From: Chryseobacterium sp. G0186
GTDB taxonomy: Bacteria; Bacteroidota; Bacteroidia; Flavobacteriales; Weeksellaceae
Reading direction: 5' to 3'
Length of the DNA stretch: 64,000 nt
Assembly: GCF_003815675.1 (NCBI RefSeq)
Contig: NZ_CP033918.1
Coordinates: 3,596,001 to 3,660,000, forward strand
The notes under the pieces were generated by a model. It was given only the letters and a program-made list of their open reading frames with translations. It was not told where the DNA came from and did not search any database. Each line of letters opens with the position of its first letter. The first letter of the stretch is position 1. The position numbers were made by a program, and so were the translations under genes. Positions 54,690 to 62,762 of this stretch are shown here, in pieces.

Positions 54690-57600
54690 GTGTTAGATAA
54701 AATCATAAAATTTAGTATCAAAAACAAGGTGATCATTGGTATTATGACCTTGTTGCTGATCATTTGGGGAACGTGGAGTGCCACAAAATTACCCATAGAT
54801 GCCGTGCCGGATATTACCAACAATCAGGTGCAGATTATTACGGCATGTCCTACATTGGCGGGGCAGGAAGTGGAACAGCTGGTTACCTTTCCTATTGAAC
54901 AGAGTATAGCCAATGTTCCCGATATTCAGGAAACAAGAAGTATTTCAAGATTTGGGCTTTCGGTGATAACCGTTGTTTTCAAGGAAGATGTAAACATTTA
55001 CTTTGCCAGACAGCTCATCAGTGAGCAGTTAAAAAATGCAGTAGAAGAAATTCCCAAGGGAGTAGGGACTCCTGAGCTGGCTCCGGTAAGTACAGGCCTT
55101 GGAGAAGTATACCAGTATATTCTTCACCCGAAAAAAGGAAGTGAAAAAAAATACAATCCTAAGGAATTGAGGACGATGCAGGATTGGATTGTCCGCAGAC
55201 AGCTTAATGGAACTCCGGGCGTTGCAGAGATCAACAGCTTTGGAGGAGAATTAAAACAATATGAAGTAGCCATTGATCCCAATCGTTTGAAAGCAATGGG
55301 AACAAGCATTACCGAAATATTTACAGCCTTAGAGAAAAACAATCAAAATACAGGGGGTGCCTATATTGATAAAAAACCTAACGCATATTTCATCCGTGGA
55401 ATCGGGCTTGTAACTTCCCTGGAAGATATCAGGAATATTGCCGTTAAAAACGAAACCGGAAGCGTTCCGATATTTATAAAGGATGTTGCTGATGTCCGCT
55501 TGGGAAGTGCTGTTCGTTACGGGGCCTTAACCTATGATGGAAAGGTAGATGCAGTAGGTGGAGTAGTCATGATGTTGAAAGGAGCCAACAGTAATGAAGT
55601 AGTCAATAACATTAAAGCGAAGATTCCTACCATTCAGAAATCATTGCCGGATGATGTGGTGATAGAACCATTTTTAGATAGAACCGATTTAGTAGACAGA
55701 GCCATTGGAACCGTTCAGAAAAACCTGATCGAAGGAGCGTTGATCGTGATCTTCGTTCTTGTTGTTTTTCTTGGAAACCTGAGAGCCGGGCTTATTGTGG
55801 CTTCAGCCATTCCGCTTTCCCTATTATTTGCACTGGGAATGATGAATGTTTTTGGAGTAAGTGCCAATCTGATGAGTCTTGGAGCAATAGACTTTGGACT
55901 CATTGTAGACGGAGCCGTTATTATTGTAGAAGCAACCCTGCATCATTTAGGAATAAGGAAATCCATCAGGACCTTAACCCAGTCTGAAATGGATGAAGAA
56001 GTTTTCCTTTCTGCTTCTAAGATCAGAAGCAGTGCAGCATTTGGGGAAATTATTATCCTGATTGTATATATTCCGATTCTTACATTGGTAGGAATAGAAG
56101 GAAAAATGTTTACGCCAATGGCAAAAACAGTAGGATTTGCAATTTTGGGAGCGTTGATCTTATCCTTGACTTACATTCCGATGATGAGTGCCTTGTTTTT
56201 ATCCAAAAAAATATCACACAAGGAAACGTTCTCAGATAAAATGATGAATCGTTTACAGAAGATTTATCAACCCTTATTACAGAAAGCAATTAAAGTAAAA
56301 TATGCAGTCGTTTCAGCAACAGTAGTGGTTTTTGTAATCTCAGCATTTACCTTTAAAAATATGGGTGGTGAGTTTATTCCACAATTGCAGGAGGGAGATT
56401 TTGCATTCCACTGTATATTACCACAGGGAAGTTCACTAAGCCAAAGTATAGAAACGTCCATGCAGGCGTCCAGGATCATTAAACAATTTGATGAGGTTAA
56501 AATGGTAGTCGGGAAAACCGGATCTGCTGAGGTGCCTACTGACCCGATGCCTCCCGAAGCAACCGATATGATCGTAGTATTAAAGCCACAAAGCGAATGG
56601 AAAACGAAAAAATCCTACAGTGAACTGGCAGATGAAATCAGCGAAAAGCTGGAAACCATTCCGGGGGTATTCTTTGAGAAAAATCAGCCTATCCAGATGC
56701 GTTTTAATGAGTTGATGACAGGGATCAGACAGGATGTTGCTGTAAAGATTTTTGGTGAAAACCTGGATTCTCTGGCAGTATATGCAGATAAAGTTGGAAA
56801 AATTATTCAGACCGTTGATGGTGCTACAGCTCCTCAGATTGAAAGGGTAAGTGGGCTTCCGCAAATCAATGTGCAGTATGACCGAACAAGGATTGCCAAT
56901 TACGGACTTAATATAGAAGATGTCAACAATGCGGTGAGTACTGCCTTTGCAGGGAAATCTGCAGGACAGGTTTTTGAAAACGAAAGACGTTTCGATCTTG
57001 TCGTTCGTCTTGACAGCCTCCACAGAACAGATATTTCAGATGTGAATAACTTAATGATTACTTCCAGCACAGGAGCACAGATTCCTTTGTCACAGGTGGC
57101 TAATGTGAGTTATAAACTTGGCCCTGCCCAGATCAGCCGCGAGCAGGGAAAACGCAGAATCGTCATCGGATTCAATGTGAAAGGAAGAGATGTAGAAAGT
57201 GTAGTAAAGGATATTCAGGCAAAACTGGATAAGGTGAAGTTGCCATCCGGATATTATTTTACCTATGGCGGACAGTTTGAAAACCTGCAGGAAGCCAGTA
57301 AACGTCTGATGGTAGCAGTTCCCGTATCATTGCTTCTTATTTTTATGTTACTGTATTTTACATTCAGATCGTTCAAACAGGCGGCATTAATCTTTACAGC
57401 CATTCCTATGAGTGCCATTGGAGGTGTCTTTGCCCTTATTCTGAGAGATATGCCATTCAGTATCAGTGCAGGGATCGGATTCATCGCATTGTTTGGGGTT
57501 GCTGTTCTTAACGGAATTGTATTGATCGGAACCTTTAATGAGCTGGAAAAAGAAGGTGAAAAAGATATCTTAAAACGTGTTTTTGAAGGAACAAAAACCA

Positions 57601-59048
57601 GGTTAAGACCTGTTTTGATGACGGCTACCGTAGCATCATTAGGATTCTTACCGATGGCCATTTCTACAGGTGCAGGAGCTGAAGTTCAAAAGCCTCTGGC
57701 AACAGTGGTGATCGGAGGTCTGGTATCTGCAACATTCCTTACTTTATTCGTTTTGCCCATGTTGTACATTATTTTTAATACGAAGATTTTGAAAAGAAAA
57801 AATAATCAAACCGGATCATTTACAATCATTCTTGTCTTAGGATTAATGATGGGGCAGACCTTTAAGGCCCAGTCACGCCCTATATCCGTAGAAGAGGCGT
57901 TACAAATAGCGGTGAATAATAATTTAACCTTACAGTCAAAAGATCTGAGTATTAAATCTGCTGAAGCTTTGCGGCCAACAGCCAAGGAACTTCCCAAGTT
58001 AAGCTTTGATGCGCAGTTGGGACAGTATAACAGCCCGAAATTTGACCAGTCTTTTGCTATTTCACAAAGCATTCCTTTTCCGACATTATTCAAGGCCAGA
58101 AAAGAACTTATTAATGAAACGATTAAGAGCAAACAGATTGATAAGGAAGTTACCACCAATGAGTTGATAAAAGAGGTGCGAACTTATTACTATCAGATTG
58201 AATATCTTCAGTATAATAAAGAAAAGCTGAGCAGTCTGGCTGGTTTTTATGATGAATTTATCAGGATTGCAACCGTAAGATTTAAAGCAGGTGATATCAA
58301 AAGAATTGAAATCAATACCGCGGAAACCCAAAAAGGAGAAATTGACCTGTTACTGAGACAGAATGAGGTATACTTAAACAATGCTTATAAAAATTTGAAA
58401 ACACTTCTGAATAGCTCAGAAAATCTTGAAGTACCATTCAAAACAGACTATGAACCATTAAAAGCTGAGAATGTGCTGGATAGTACAGTGGTCGCTAATA
58501 ATCCTACCGTAAAGGCTTTCTATCATGAAATGGAAGTCGCGGAGAAGAACAAAAGAGTTGAAAAAGCCCTTGGGCTTCCGGATTTTAGCTTGGGATATAC
58601 CAACCAGTCATTGATAGGCTTTCATACCATAAACGGACAGGAGAATTTCTATGACTCCGGAAAACGTTTTCAGTCTGCAACTGTAGGCGTGGCGATTCCG
58701 TTGACGTTTGGTGCTACAAAAGCCAGAATGCAGGCTTTGGAATATGAAAAACAAGTGGCAGAAACCAATGCAAGAATGCAGAAGAAACAGCTTACAGCGC
58801 AGTTGGAAAACGCATTTAACCAATACCAACAGGATATACAGCAGTATGACTATTACAATAATCAGGCGCTGCCAAATGCTGAAAAGATTGTTAAGGCGGC
58901 TCAATTAGGATATAAAACAGGGGAGATTTCCTATGTGGAATATCTTTTTGCCTTGCAGACGGCAACGAACATTCAGTTAAAGTATCTGGAATCAATCCAG
59001 CAGGTGAATCAATCTGTAGTTACCATTAATTCAATCATTAATAAATAA
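54690..59048 (+). CDS. czcA: CzcA-CzcC fusion: heavy-metal RND pump joined to TolC-like channel
   Basis: A 1452-residue protein. Residues 1 to about 1035 form a CusA/CzcA heavy-metal RND pump: LDKIIKFSIKNKVIIGIMTL at the start, ATKLPIDAVPDITNNQVQII, the two-lobe periplasmic porter domain and twelve membrane helices. AIDFGLIVDGAVIIVEATLHH in TM4 carries the proton-relay Asp. After a hydrophobic signal-like stretch (SFTIILVLGLMMGQTFKAQ), residues from about 1055 match an outer-membrane efflux channel (SVEEALQIAVNNNLTLQSKD). A full-length fusion of inner-membrane pump and outer-membrane channel is known in Bacteroidota. The start is GTG. Substrates are likely Zn, Cd, Co or Cu ions. Confidence 0.93.
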   Translation: MLDKIIKFSIKNKVIIGIMTLLLIIWGTWSATKLPIDAVPDITNNQVQIITACPTLAGQEVEQLVTFPIEQSIANVPDIQETRSISRFGLSVITVVFKEDVNIYFARQLISEQLKNAVEEIPKGVGTPELAPVSTGLGEVYQYILHPKKGSEKKYNPKELRTMQDWIVRRQLNGTPGVAEINSFGGELKQYEVAIDPNRLKAMGTSITEIFTALEKNNQNTGGAYIDKKPNAYFIRGIGLVTSLEDIRNIAVKNETGSVPIFIKDVADVRLGSAVRYGALTYDGKVDAVGGVVMMLKGANSNEVVNNIKAKIPTIQKSLPDDVVIEPFLDRTDLVDRAIGTVQKNLIEGALIVIFVLVVFLGNLRAGLIVASAIPLSLLFALGMMNVFGVSANLMSLGAIDFGLIVDGAVIIVEATLHHLGIRKSIRTLTQSEMDEEVFLSASKIRSSAAFGEIIILIVYIPILTLVGIEGKMFTPMAKTVGFAILGALILSLTYIPMMSALFLSKKISHKETFSDKMMNRLQKIYQPLLQKAIKVKYAVVSATVVVFVISAFTFKNMGGEFIPQLQEGDFAFHCILPQGSSLSQSIETSMQASRIIKQFDEVKMVVGKTGSAEVPTDPMPPEATDMIVVLKPQSEWKTKKSYSELADEISEKLETIPGVFFEKNQPIQMRFNELMTGIRQDVAVKIFGENLDSLAVYADKVGKIIQTVDGATAPQIERVSGLPQINVQYDRTRIANYGLNIEDVNNAVSTAFAGKSAGQVFENERRFDLVVRLDSLHRTDISDVNNLMITSSTGAQIPLSQVANVSYKLGPAQISREQGKRRIVIGFNVKGRDVESVVKDIQAKLDKVKLPSGYYFTYGGQFENLQEASKRLMVAVPVSLLLIFMLLYFTFRSFKQAALIFTAIPMSAIGGVFALILRDMPFSISAGIGFIALFGVAVLNGIVLIGTFNELEKEGEKDILKRVFEGTKTRLRPVLMTATVASLGFLPMAISTGAGAEVQKPLATVVIGGLVSATFLTLFVLPMLYIIFNTKILKRKNNQTGSFTIILVLGLMMGQTFKAQSRPISVEEALQIAVNNNLTLQSKDLSIKSAEALRPTAKELPKLSFDAQLGQYNSPKFDQSFAISQSIPFPTLFKARKELINETIKSKQIDKEVTTNELIKEVRTYYYQIEYLQYNKEKLSSLAGFYDEFIRIATVRFKAGDIKRIEINTAETQKGEIDLLLRQNEVYLNNAYKNLKTLLNSSENLEVPFKTDYEPLKAENVLDSTVVANNPTVKAFYHEMEVAEKNKRVEKALGLPDFSLGYTNQSLIGFHTINGQENFYDSGKRFQSATVGVAIPLTFGATKARMQALEYEKQVAETNARMQKKQLTAQLENAFNQYQQDIQQYDYYNNQALPNAEKIVKAAQLGYKTGEISYVEYLFALQTATNIQLKYLESIQQVNQSVVTINSIINK

Positions 59049-59124
59049 TATGAAGTCACTATCAACAACACAAAATGCTATGAAGACGACGTCATATGAC
59101 CTTGGAAAAAATAAATATTCGCAT

Positions 59125-60354
59125 ATGAAACTCAAATATAATATCATATCCTTTGCATTGATCTCTCTGCTTGCTGTAAGCTGTGGAAAAAAAGAATCTA
59201 CAGAAGAAAAAGCTCCCGAAAAAACAGAACAGAAAGAACAAGCCCATGAAGAAGCACCGGCAACTATTGCGTCATTGACTGAAGAGCAGATGAAATCAGT
59301 AGGAGTAGCCCTGGGATCGGTAGAAATGAAAGAACTTACCTCTACCATCAAGGCCAATGGTCTTTTGAGTGTTCCCAACAGCAATAAGGCAACCATCACT
59401 TCCCTGTACGGAGGTATCATTAAAACCATCAATATTCAGGTAGGAAGTATCGTGAAAAAAGGTCAGGTCATTGCAACCATTGCCAATCCTGAATACATCC
59501 AGCTTCAGGAAGATTACCTTACCACCAATAGCAGGATTACCTATGCGGAGCAGGAGTTCAGAAGACAGAGAGAACTTTTTGATAATGATGCAGGCGCAAA
59601 GAAAAATCTTCAAAGCGCAGATGCTGAGCTTAAAACCCTAAGGACGAAAAGAGCCTCCCTTTTAAAACAACTTCAAATGATGGGAATAAATCCCGGAAAT
59701 GTAAACAACGGGAATATGAAGTCAGGCTTGGTGATCACCGCACCAATTAGTGGTACCATCAGTGGGATCACCGCACAGATAGGAAGTTATGTTGATATTT
59801 CTTCTCCTGTGGCTACGGTAATTGACAATGGTTCCATTCACCTCGATCTTCAGGTGTTTGAAAAAGATCTTCCGAAAATGAGGGTAGGGCAGATTGTTCA
59901 TTTTAAACTGACCAATAATCCTGAAACAGAATATGATGCCAAGATTTACAGCATTGGATCCTCGTTTGAGAATGAAAGCAAGACCATTTCAATGCATTGC
60001 GAAGTGATAGGAAATAAATCCGGACTGATTGACGGAATGAATATTACAGGATTGGTAAGCCTTGATAAAAGTACAACCCCGGCAGTTCCTACCGAAGCCA
60101 TTGTAGAAGCAGACGGAAAATACTATGTCTTTGTGCAGACCGATAAGAAAGTGGAAGAAGAACATGATGAAAAAGGAAAACCCCATCCTAAAACCTTAAA
60201 CTTTGAAAAGATGGAAGTGGTGAAAGGAACTTCAGACATGGGGTATACTGCCATTACCTCTATTGGAGAAATTCCGGATAATGCCAGAATTGTAGTAAAA
60301 GGAGCCTTTTTTGTGAATGCCAAGCTGGTGAATTCAGGAGAGCACGAACATTAA
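59125..60354 (+). CDS. czcB: RND periplasmic adaptor (CzcB-like membrane fusion protein)
   Basis: A 409-residue lipoprotein adaptor. The signal MKLKYNIISFALISLLAVSC has the lipobox Cys at 20, and I chose this ATG for that reason. An upstream in-frame ATG two bases after the czcA stop would put 25 residues before the signal. The mature protein has an acidic/Lys linker, an HlyD-like lipoyl half (YGGIIKTINIQVGSIVKKGQ), a coiled-coil hairpin around ITYAEQEFRRQRELFDNDAG, a second lipoyl half (ITAPISGTISGITAQIGSYV) and beta-barrel domains. A His-bearing segment near the end (EEEHDEKGKPHPK, GEHEH) may bind metal. It links the pump to the channel. Confidence 0.92.
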   Translation: MKLKYNIISFALISLLAVSCGKKESTEEKAPEKTEQKEQAHEEAPATIASLTEEQMKSVGVALGSVEMKELTSTIKANGLLSVPNSNKATITSLYGGIIKTINIQVGSIVKKGQVIATIANPEYIQLQEDYLTTNSRITYAEQEFRRQRELFDNDAGAKKNLQSADAELKTLRTKRASLLKQLQMMGINPGNVNNGNMKSGLVITAPISGTISGITAQIGSYVDISSPVATVIDNGSIHLDLQVFEKDLPKMRVGQIVHFKLTNNPETEYDAKIYSIGSSFENESKTISMHCEVIGNKSGLIDGMNITGLVSLDKSTTPAVPTEAIVEADGKYYVFVQTDKKVEEEHDEKGKPHPKTLNFEKMEVVKGTSDMGYTAITSIGEIPDNARIVVKGAFFVNAKLVNSGEHEH

Positions 60355-60488
60355 TGAAAGGATCAGAACCTCTGAAATATCGATTTTTATGCTTACATTA
60401 GGGCTGTTTACGGAATAGTTTTATGGAAGTATAAAACCGACTGAGGGAAAGCAAAGATTATCTTATAAAATTTAATACATGACCTATT

Positions 60489-61370
60489 ATGCTATTAAAC
60501 AAAAAAATATCAGTCTGGTATTTCATCCGTGAAATAAAATCCCAAATTCTGTTTATCGGAATATTTGCTGTGGTCATTGGTCTTCTGGATATGCTCCCAT
60601 GGTTCCGGAAAATTTCACTTCCCCTGAATATTCCTGCACTCTTAGGAACAGCAGTTTCATTGCTGTTGGCGTTCAGAACCTCCCAATCCTATGAAAGATG
60701 GTGGGAGGCAAGGACTGTCTGGGGAGCCATTGTGAATGATTCAAGGACGTTTGTAAGACTAATGATACAGTTTCTTCCGGTGGGAGAAGAGAAGCTGATT
60801 AAGGATTTTGCAGCAAGACAGATCATCTGGACTTATGCCTTGGGAGAATCTTTGAGGAAGCAGCCTTTTTCAGATAAGGTAAAGCAATACCTGGAGAAAA
60901 ATAATATCAGTGGGATGAATATTCCCAATGCTCTTTTGGATGCTCATTCCAGACAGATTAAGGAGATTGCAGTTTCAAAAGGACTTACCGATTTTCAACA
61001 GATGCAGCTGAATGACATGGTTACAAGACTGTGCGACAGTATGGGAAAATGTGAAAGATTAAAAAATACGGTTTTTCCAAGGTCTTACAGTATTCTAGTG
61101 CATATTTTGATCTATGTATTTGCTGCGATACTCCCATTTGGATTAGACGATTCACAACTGGCAGTAGAGATTATTGTTACTTTTCTGGTTCCCATTGTGT
61201 TCATCATGATAGAAAAGACATCCATCATTATGCAGGATCCATTTGAAAACAGACCCGTAGACACTCCTGTGACCTCTTTGGCACAAACCATAGAAATCAA
61301 TATCAGACAAATGATCGGAGAGCAGAATGTTCCTTTAAAAAAAGAAAATACATCCTATTATGAAATGTAA
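60489..61370 (+). CDS. Bestrophin-family membrane protein
   Basis: A 293-residue protein with the bestrophin/UPF0187 pattern: an N-terminal hydrophobic pair (ILFIGIFAVVIGLLDMLPWF), the conserved LLAFRTSQSYERWWEARTVWG block, then a helical cytoplasmic part and two further membrane helices (YSILVHILIYVFAAILPFGL, LVPIVFIMIEKTSIIMQDPF). The FENRPVDTP segment is typical of the family's C-terminus. Bacterial bestrophins form pentameric ion channels (cation-selective in a Klebsiella homologue). It sits in the metal cluster 134 bases after czcB and 14 before the CDF gene. A role in metal homeostasis is suggested by context only. Confidence 0.9.
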   Translation: MLLNKKISVWYFIREIKSQILFIGIFAVVIGLLDMLPWFRKISLPLNIPALLGTAVSLLLAFRTSQSYERWWEARTVWGAIVNDSRTFVRLMIQFLPVGEEKLIKDFAARQIIWTYALGESLRKQPFSDKVKQYLEKNNISGMNIPNALLDAHSRQIKEIAVSKGLTDFQQMQLNDMVTRLCDSMGKCERLKNTVFPRSYSILVHILIYVFAAILPFGLDDSQLAVEIIVTFLVPIVFIMIEKTSIIMQDPFENRPVDTPVTSLAQTIEINIRQMIGEQNVPLKKENTSYYEM

Positions 61371-61384
61371 ATAAGCCATTACCT

Positions 61385-62281
61385 ATGGAAAACACCCAAA
61401 CACAAACTCCCTCCGCAGGAAGCAGACACAAAAAGAATTTACTGATTGTGCTATGCCTGAGCGGAACCTATCTTATTGCTGAGGTAATAGGCGGAATAGT
61501 TACCAATAGCCTTGCATTACTGGCAGATGCAGCCCATATGCTGACAGATGTTGTAGGGTTATTGTTGGCATTTATTGCCATAAAAATAGGCGAAAAAAAA
61601 GCAGATCCATCCAGAACATACGGGTATTACCGTACCGAAATATTAGCCGCAGTCATTAATGCTGTTGTATTGTTGGGAATTTCAATCTATGTACTCTTTG
61701 AAGCCTATCAGCGGTTTCAGAACCCACCGGAAGTACAAAGTAAATCAATGTTGATTGTTGCAGGAATCGGATTGTTGGTCAATATTGTAGGAATGATGAT
61801 TCTGAGAAAAGATTCAGAGGGAAGTCTGAATATGAAAGGAGCTTACTTTGAGGTTCTCTCAGATATGCTAACATCCGTCGGAGTAATGATAGCCGGAGTT
61901 ATAATGCTGACAACAGGCTGGTACTATGCCGATCCATTAATTTCTGCAGCCATTGGATTATTGATCTTTCCAAGGACCTGGCGGTTGTTGAAGGAAGCAA
62001 TCAATGTATTGCTGGAGGGAACTCCAAATGATGTAGACATTCATGAACTTCGCAAATCACTGGAACAGACTGAGGGGGTGAAAAACGTTCATGATCTCCA
62101 CGTATGGTCGTTAACTTCAAGTGTTAATGCCATGAGCGCGCATATCGTTAAAGAGGGAACATATTCCCAAAATCAATTATTAAAGACTTTGACAGAGCAA
62201 ACAACCGGGAGCTTTAAAATAAGCCATACCACTTTTCAGATCGAAGATGATGGGTATGAAGAAAATGAAGTCCATCTGTAA
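61385..62281 (+). CDS. czcD: Cation diffusion facilitator, CzcD/ZitB type
   Basis: A 298-residue CDF with six membrane helices. ALLADAAHMLTDVVGLLLA in TM2 has the His-x3-Asp zinc site and LSDMLTSVGVMIAGVIM in TM5 the second Asp pair (here SDMLTS). The cytoplasmic C-terminal domain VHDLHVWSLTSSVNAMSAHI is the usual ferredoxin-like dimer. It exchanges Zn or Cd for protons across the inner membrane. It is cotranscribed with the Fur-family gene 8-17 bases on. No His-rich loop is present, unlike many CzcD proteins; the ATPase nearby has one instead. Confidence 0.93.
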   Translation: MENTQTQTPSAGSRHKKNLLIVLCLSGTYLIAEVIGGIVTNSLALLADAAHMLTDVVGLLLAFIAIKIGEKKADPSRTYGYYRTEILAAVINAVVLLGISIYVLFEAYQRFQNPPEVQSKSMLIVAGIGLLVNIVGMMILRKDSEGSLNMKGAYFEVLSDMLTSVGVMIAGVIMLTTGWYYADPLISAAIGLLIFPRTWRLLKEAINVLLEGTPNDVDIHELRKSLEQTEGVKNVHDLHVWSLTSSVNAMSAHIVKEGTYSQNQLLKTLTEQTTGSFKISHTTFQIEDDGYEENEVHL

Positions 62282-62298
62282 AATTTAAATTGTTGAAC

Positions 62299-62718
62299 AT
62301 GAAAAAAGATATAGAGAACAAACTCATTGATAAAAATACCAAACCTACAAGCATGAGGATTCTGGTATATGATTTTCTAAGTTCACAGGAGGCTGCAATG
62401 TCTCTTTCTGAAATTGAAAATCATTTTGATAATGCTGACCGGATTACTATTTACAGAACATTAAAAACCTTTGAAGAAAAAGGAATCGTTCACAGCATAC
62501 AGGAAAATACAACCACAAAATACAAGTTGTGTGATGATGATTGCGATGAGAAAACCCATAAGGACTGGCATCTTCATTTCTATTGTAAAATATGTAAGCA
62601 GACCACCTGTAAAGAAGATATTTCATTTCCGGAAAACATACAGACCAACTTCCGGATTGATGAAATAAGGCTTTTTGCCAAAGGAATCTGTGAAAATTGT
62701 CTTGAAAGTTTGCAATAG
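62299..62718 (+). CDS. Fur-family transcriptional regulator (Zur-like)
   Basis: A 139-residue Fur-family protein. A winged helix (MRILVYDFLSSQEAAMSLSE, then RITIYRTLKTFEEKGIVHSI) precedes a dimer and metal domain with HLHFYCKICKQTTCKED and a final CENC, which give the two Cys-x2-Cys structural-zinc pairs. I use the ATG of MKKDIENKL; TTG codons just upstream are less likely. It sits inside the metal cluster directly before the P-type ATPase gene, whose operator overlaps this gene's stop codon. Zinc or a related metal is the likely effector. It probably represses or modulates both pumps through TGCAAT-N3-ATTGCA sites. Confidence 0.9.
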   Translation: MKKDIENKLIDKNTKPTSMRILVYDFLSSQEAAMSLSEIENHFDNADRITIYRTLKTFEEKGIVHSIQENTTTKYKLCDDDCDEKTHKDWHLHFYCKICKQTTCKEDISFPENIQTNFRIDEIRLFAKGICENCLESLQ

Positions 62719-62725
62719 CATTGCA
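62711..62725 (+). promoter_or_regulatory. Palindromic operator TGCAAT-AGC-ATTGCA before the P-type ATPase
   Basis: A perfect 6-3-6 inverted repeat that overlaps the last codons and stop (CAA TAG) of the Fur-family gene. It matches the site before czcA in sequence and in its distance of 13 bases to the TAnnTTTG element. Confidence 0.75.
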
Positions 62726-62738
62726 TCAGTCTCACCAT

Positions 62739-62746
62739 TAAATTTG
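62739..62746 (+). promoter_or_regulatory. -7 element (TAAATTTG) of the P-type ATPase gene
   Basis: TAAATTTG matches TAnnTTTG and lies 13 bases after the operator. The expected start leaves a leader of about 10 bases. Confidence 0.6.
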
Positions 62747-62762
62747 TATAAAAATATCAGTT

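Noticed and set aside
59050..59124. Earlier ATG for the periplasmic adaptor
   Set aside because: It would place 25 polar residues before a clean lipoprotein signal; the later ATG gives a normal lipobox. It remains possible, as it lies directly after the czcA stop.
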